Of a DNA stretch of 5,666 nt, positions 5,336 through 5,666 are shown piece after piece. The DNA is taken from positions 1-5,666 of the forward strand of contig JAGXLK010000202.1 of assembly GCA_018334735.1 (NCBI GenBank), given 5' to 3'. Both the position numbers and the translations under genes were made by a program. The DNA comes from Planctomycetota bacterium (GTDB lineage: Bacteria; Planctomycetota; Brocadiia; SM23-32). Under the pieces are notes generated by a model. The model searched no databases, had not been told where the DNA came from, and was given only the letters and a program-made list of their open reading frames with translations. Within the stretch, counting starts at the first letter, position 1, and the number at the start of each line of letters is the position of its first letter.

Positions 5336-5666
5336 AAGACTATTTCAAAGACAGATTTATGGATACACTTCTCAAACAGGAGCTCGGTTCCGAAGAGGCA
5401 CCAGACGTACGTGAGAAAGTGCGGCGTCGGCTCTATGGATCGCGCAACAAGAGAAGCGTGCTCTACGCCACGGCCGCTGCACTGATGCTTGTTGTCGGAG
5501 CTGCACTCTTGTTTCTCCGCACCGGGCGCTACCCGGAATCGTCGGTGACCGGCAACTACGTTTTGAAGGAGGCCGAGTCCCTGAAGAGAGGTGCCCTGGT
5601 GCAGGCCACCGGTGGTGCATCGGTCTCGCTCGGCGGTTACTGCAAAATCGAAATGAATGAAGGCAC
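5332..5666 (+). CDS. FecR-like single-pass membrane protein, 3'-truncated
   Basis: The window holds 111 codons of this gene before it runs off the edge. Residues 1-49 are cytoplasmic and charged (K-V-R-R-R-L-Y and nearby). One hydrophobic segment follows (about 52-71, Y-A-T-A-A-A-L-M-L-V-V-G-A-A-L-L-F-L), then the start of a periplasmic part. The stretch L-K-R-G-A-L-V-Q-A-T-G-G-A-S-V-S-L-G-G-Y (94-113 on a rough count, ending near 104) followed by C-K-I-E-M-N-E-G-T resembles the opening beta-strands of a FecR domain. FecR proteins pass signals across the membrane to a partner ECF sigma factor, and some act as anti-sigma factors. The ATGA overlap with the sigma gene and the strong internal Shine-Dalgarno sequence support that pairing. 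The short N-terminus lacks an obvious zinc-binding anti-sigma motif (H-x3-C-x2-C) in the visible part. PVC relatives often add a LamG-type domain further on, which cannot be seen here. The membrane topology is clear; the FecR assignment is probable. Confidence 0.68.
   Translation, partial: MKDYFKDRFMDTLLKQELGSEEAPDVREKVRRRLYGSRNKRSVLYATAAALMLVVGAALLFLRTGRYPESSVTGNYVLKEAESLKRGALVQATGGASVSLGGYCKIEMNEG

Noticed and set aside
5372..5620. Minus-strand 82-codon frame at the right end
   Set aside because: It lies opposite the fecR-like gene, which has a strong Shine-Dalgarno sequence, a membrane segment and coupling to the sigma gene.

Overview
The window carries six protein genes, all on the + strand: a 5'-truncated scpA (condensin kleisin), a calcineurin-like metallophosphoesterase, a full-length yidC (membrane protein insertase), a PhoU-domain protein, an ECF sigma factor, and the start of a FecR-type single-pass membrane protein that runs off the right edge. 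No RNA gene, CRISPR array, insertion sequence or integrase is visible.

Organism: a Gram-negative-type bacterium of roughly 50% G+C. YidC has the large periplasmic domain of the diderm type plus a long Lys-rich C-terminal tail. The last two genes form an ECF sigma/FecR pair whose sigma factor resembles the Rhodopirellula/Verrucomicrobium family. Together these point to Planctomycetota or a neighbouring PVC lineage. This is inference from family resemblance, not a phylogeny.

Layout: (1) 1-587, scpA, starting inside the conserved K-S-R-x-L-L-P motif; scpB does not follow. (2) 588-729, a 142-base gap with a possible sigma70-like promoter whose spacer contains eight consecutive C, and a possible extended -10 further down. 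(3) 730-1485, the phosphoesterase, with a GTG start and a clear Shine-Dalgarno sequence. (4) 1603-3645, yidC, without its usual rpmH/rnpA/yidD/jag neighbours. (5) 3755-4447, the phoU-like gene, with a near-consensus promoter so close to the ATG that its mRNA should be leaderless or nearly so. (6) 4448-4813, a 366-base gap with three T-tract/A-tract palindromes, a small terminator-like hairpin, overlapping palindromes at a TTGACA box, and a 17-codon leader ORF ending in an ATGA overlap with the next start. (7) 4814-5335, the ECF sigma gene, overlapping the fecR-like gene (5332 to the edge) by ATGA with a strong internal Shine-Dalgarno sequence.

The first four genes look like housekeeping functions (chromosome condensation, phosphoester hydrolysis, membrane protein insertion, a PhoU-type role), probably in several transcripts given gaps of over 100 bases. 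The last two look like a signalling module: a cytoplasmic sigma factor translationally coupled to a membrane protein that could control or respond to it. I see no complete novel defence or mobile system. The most interesting signals are regulatory: the leaderless phoU promoter, the long structured leader region before the sigma gene, and the C8 promoter spacer.
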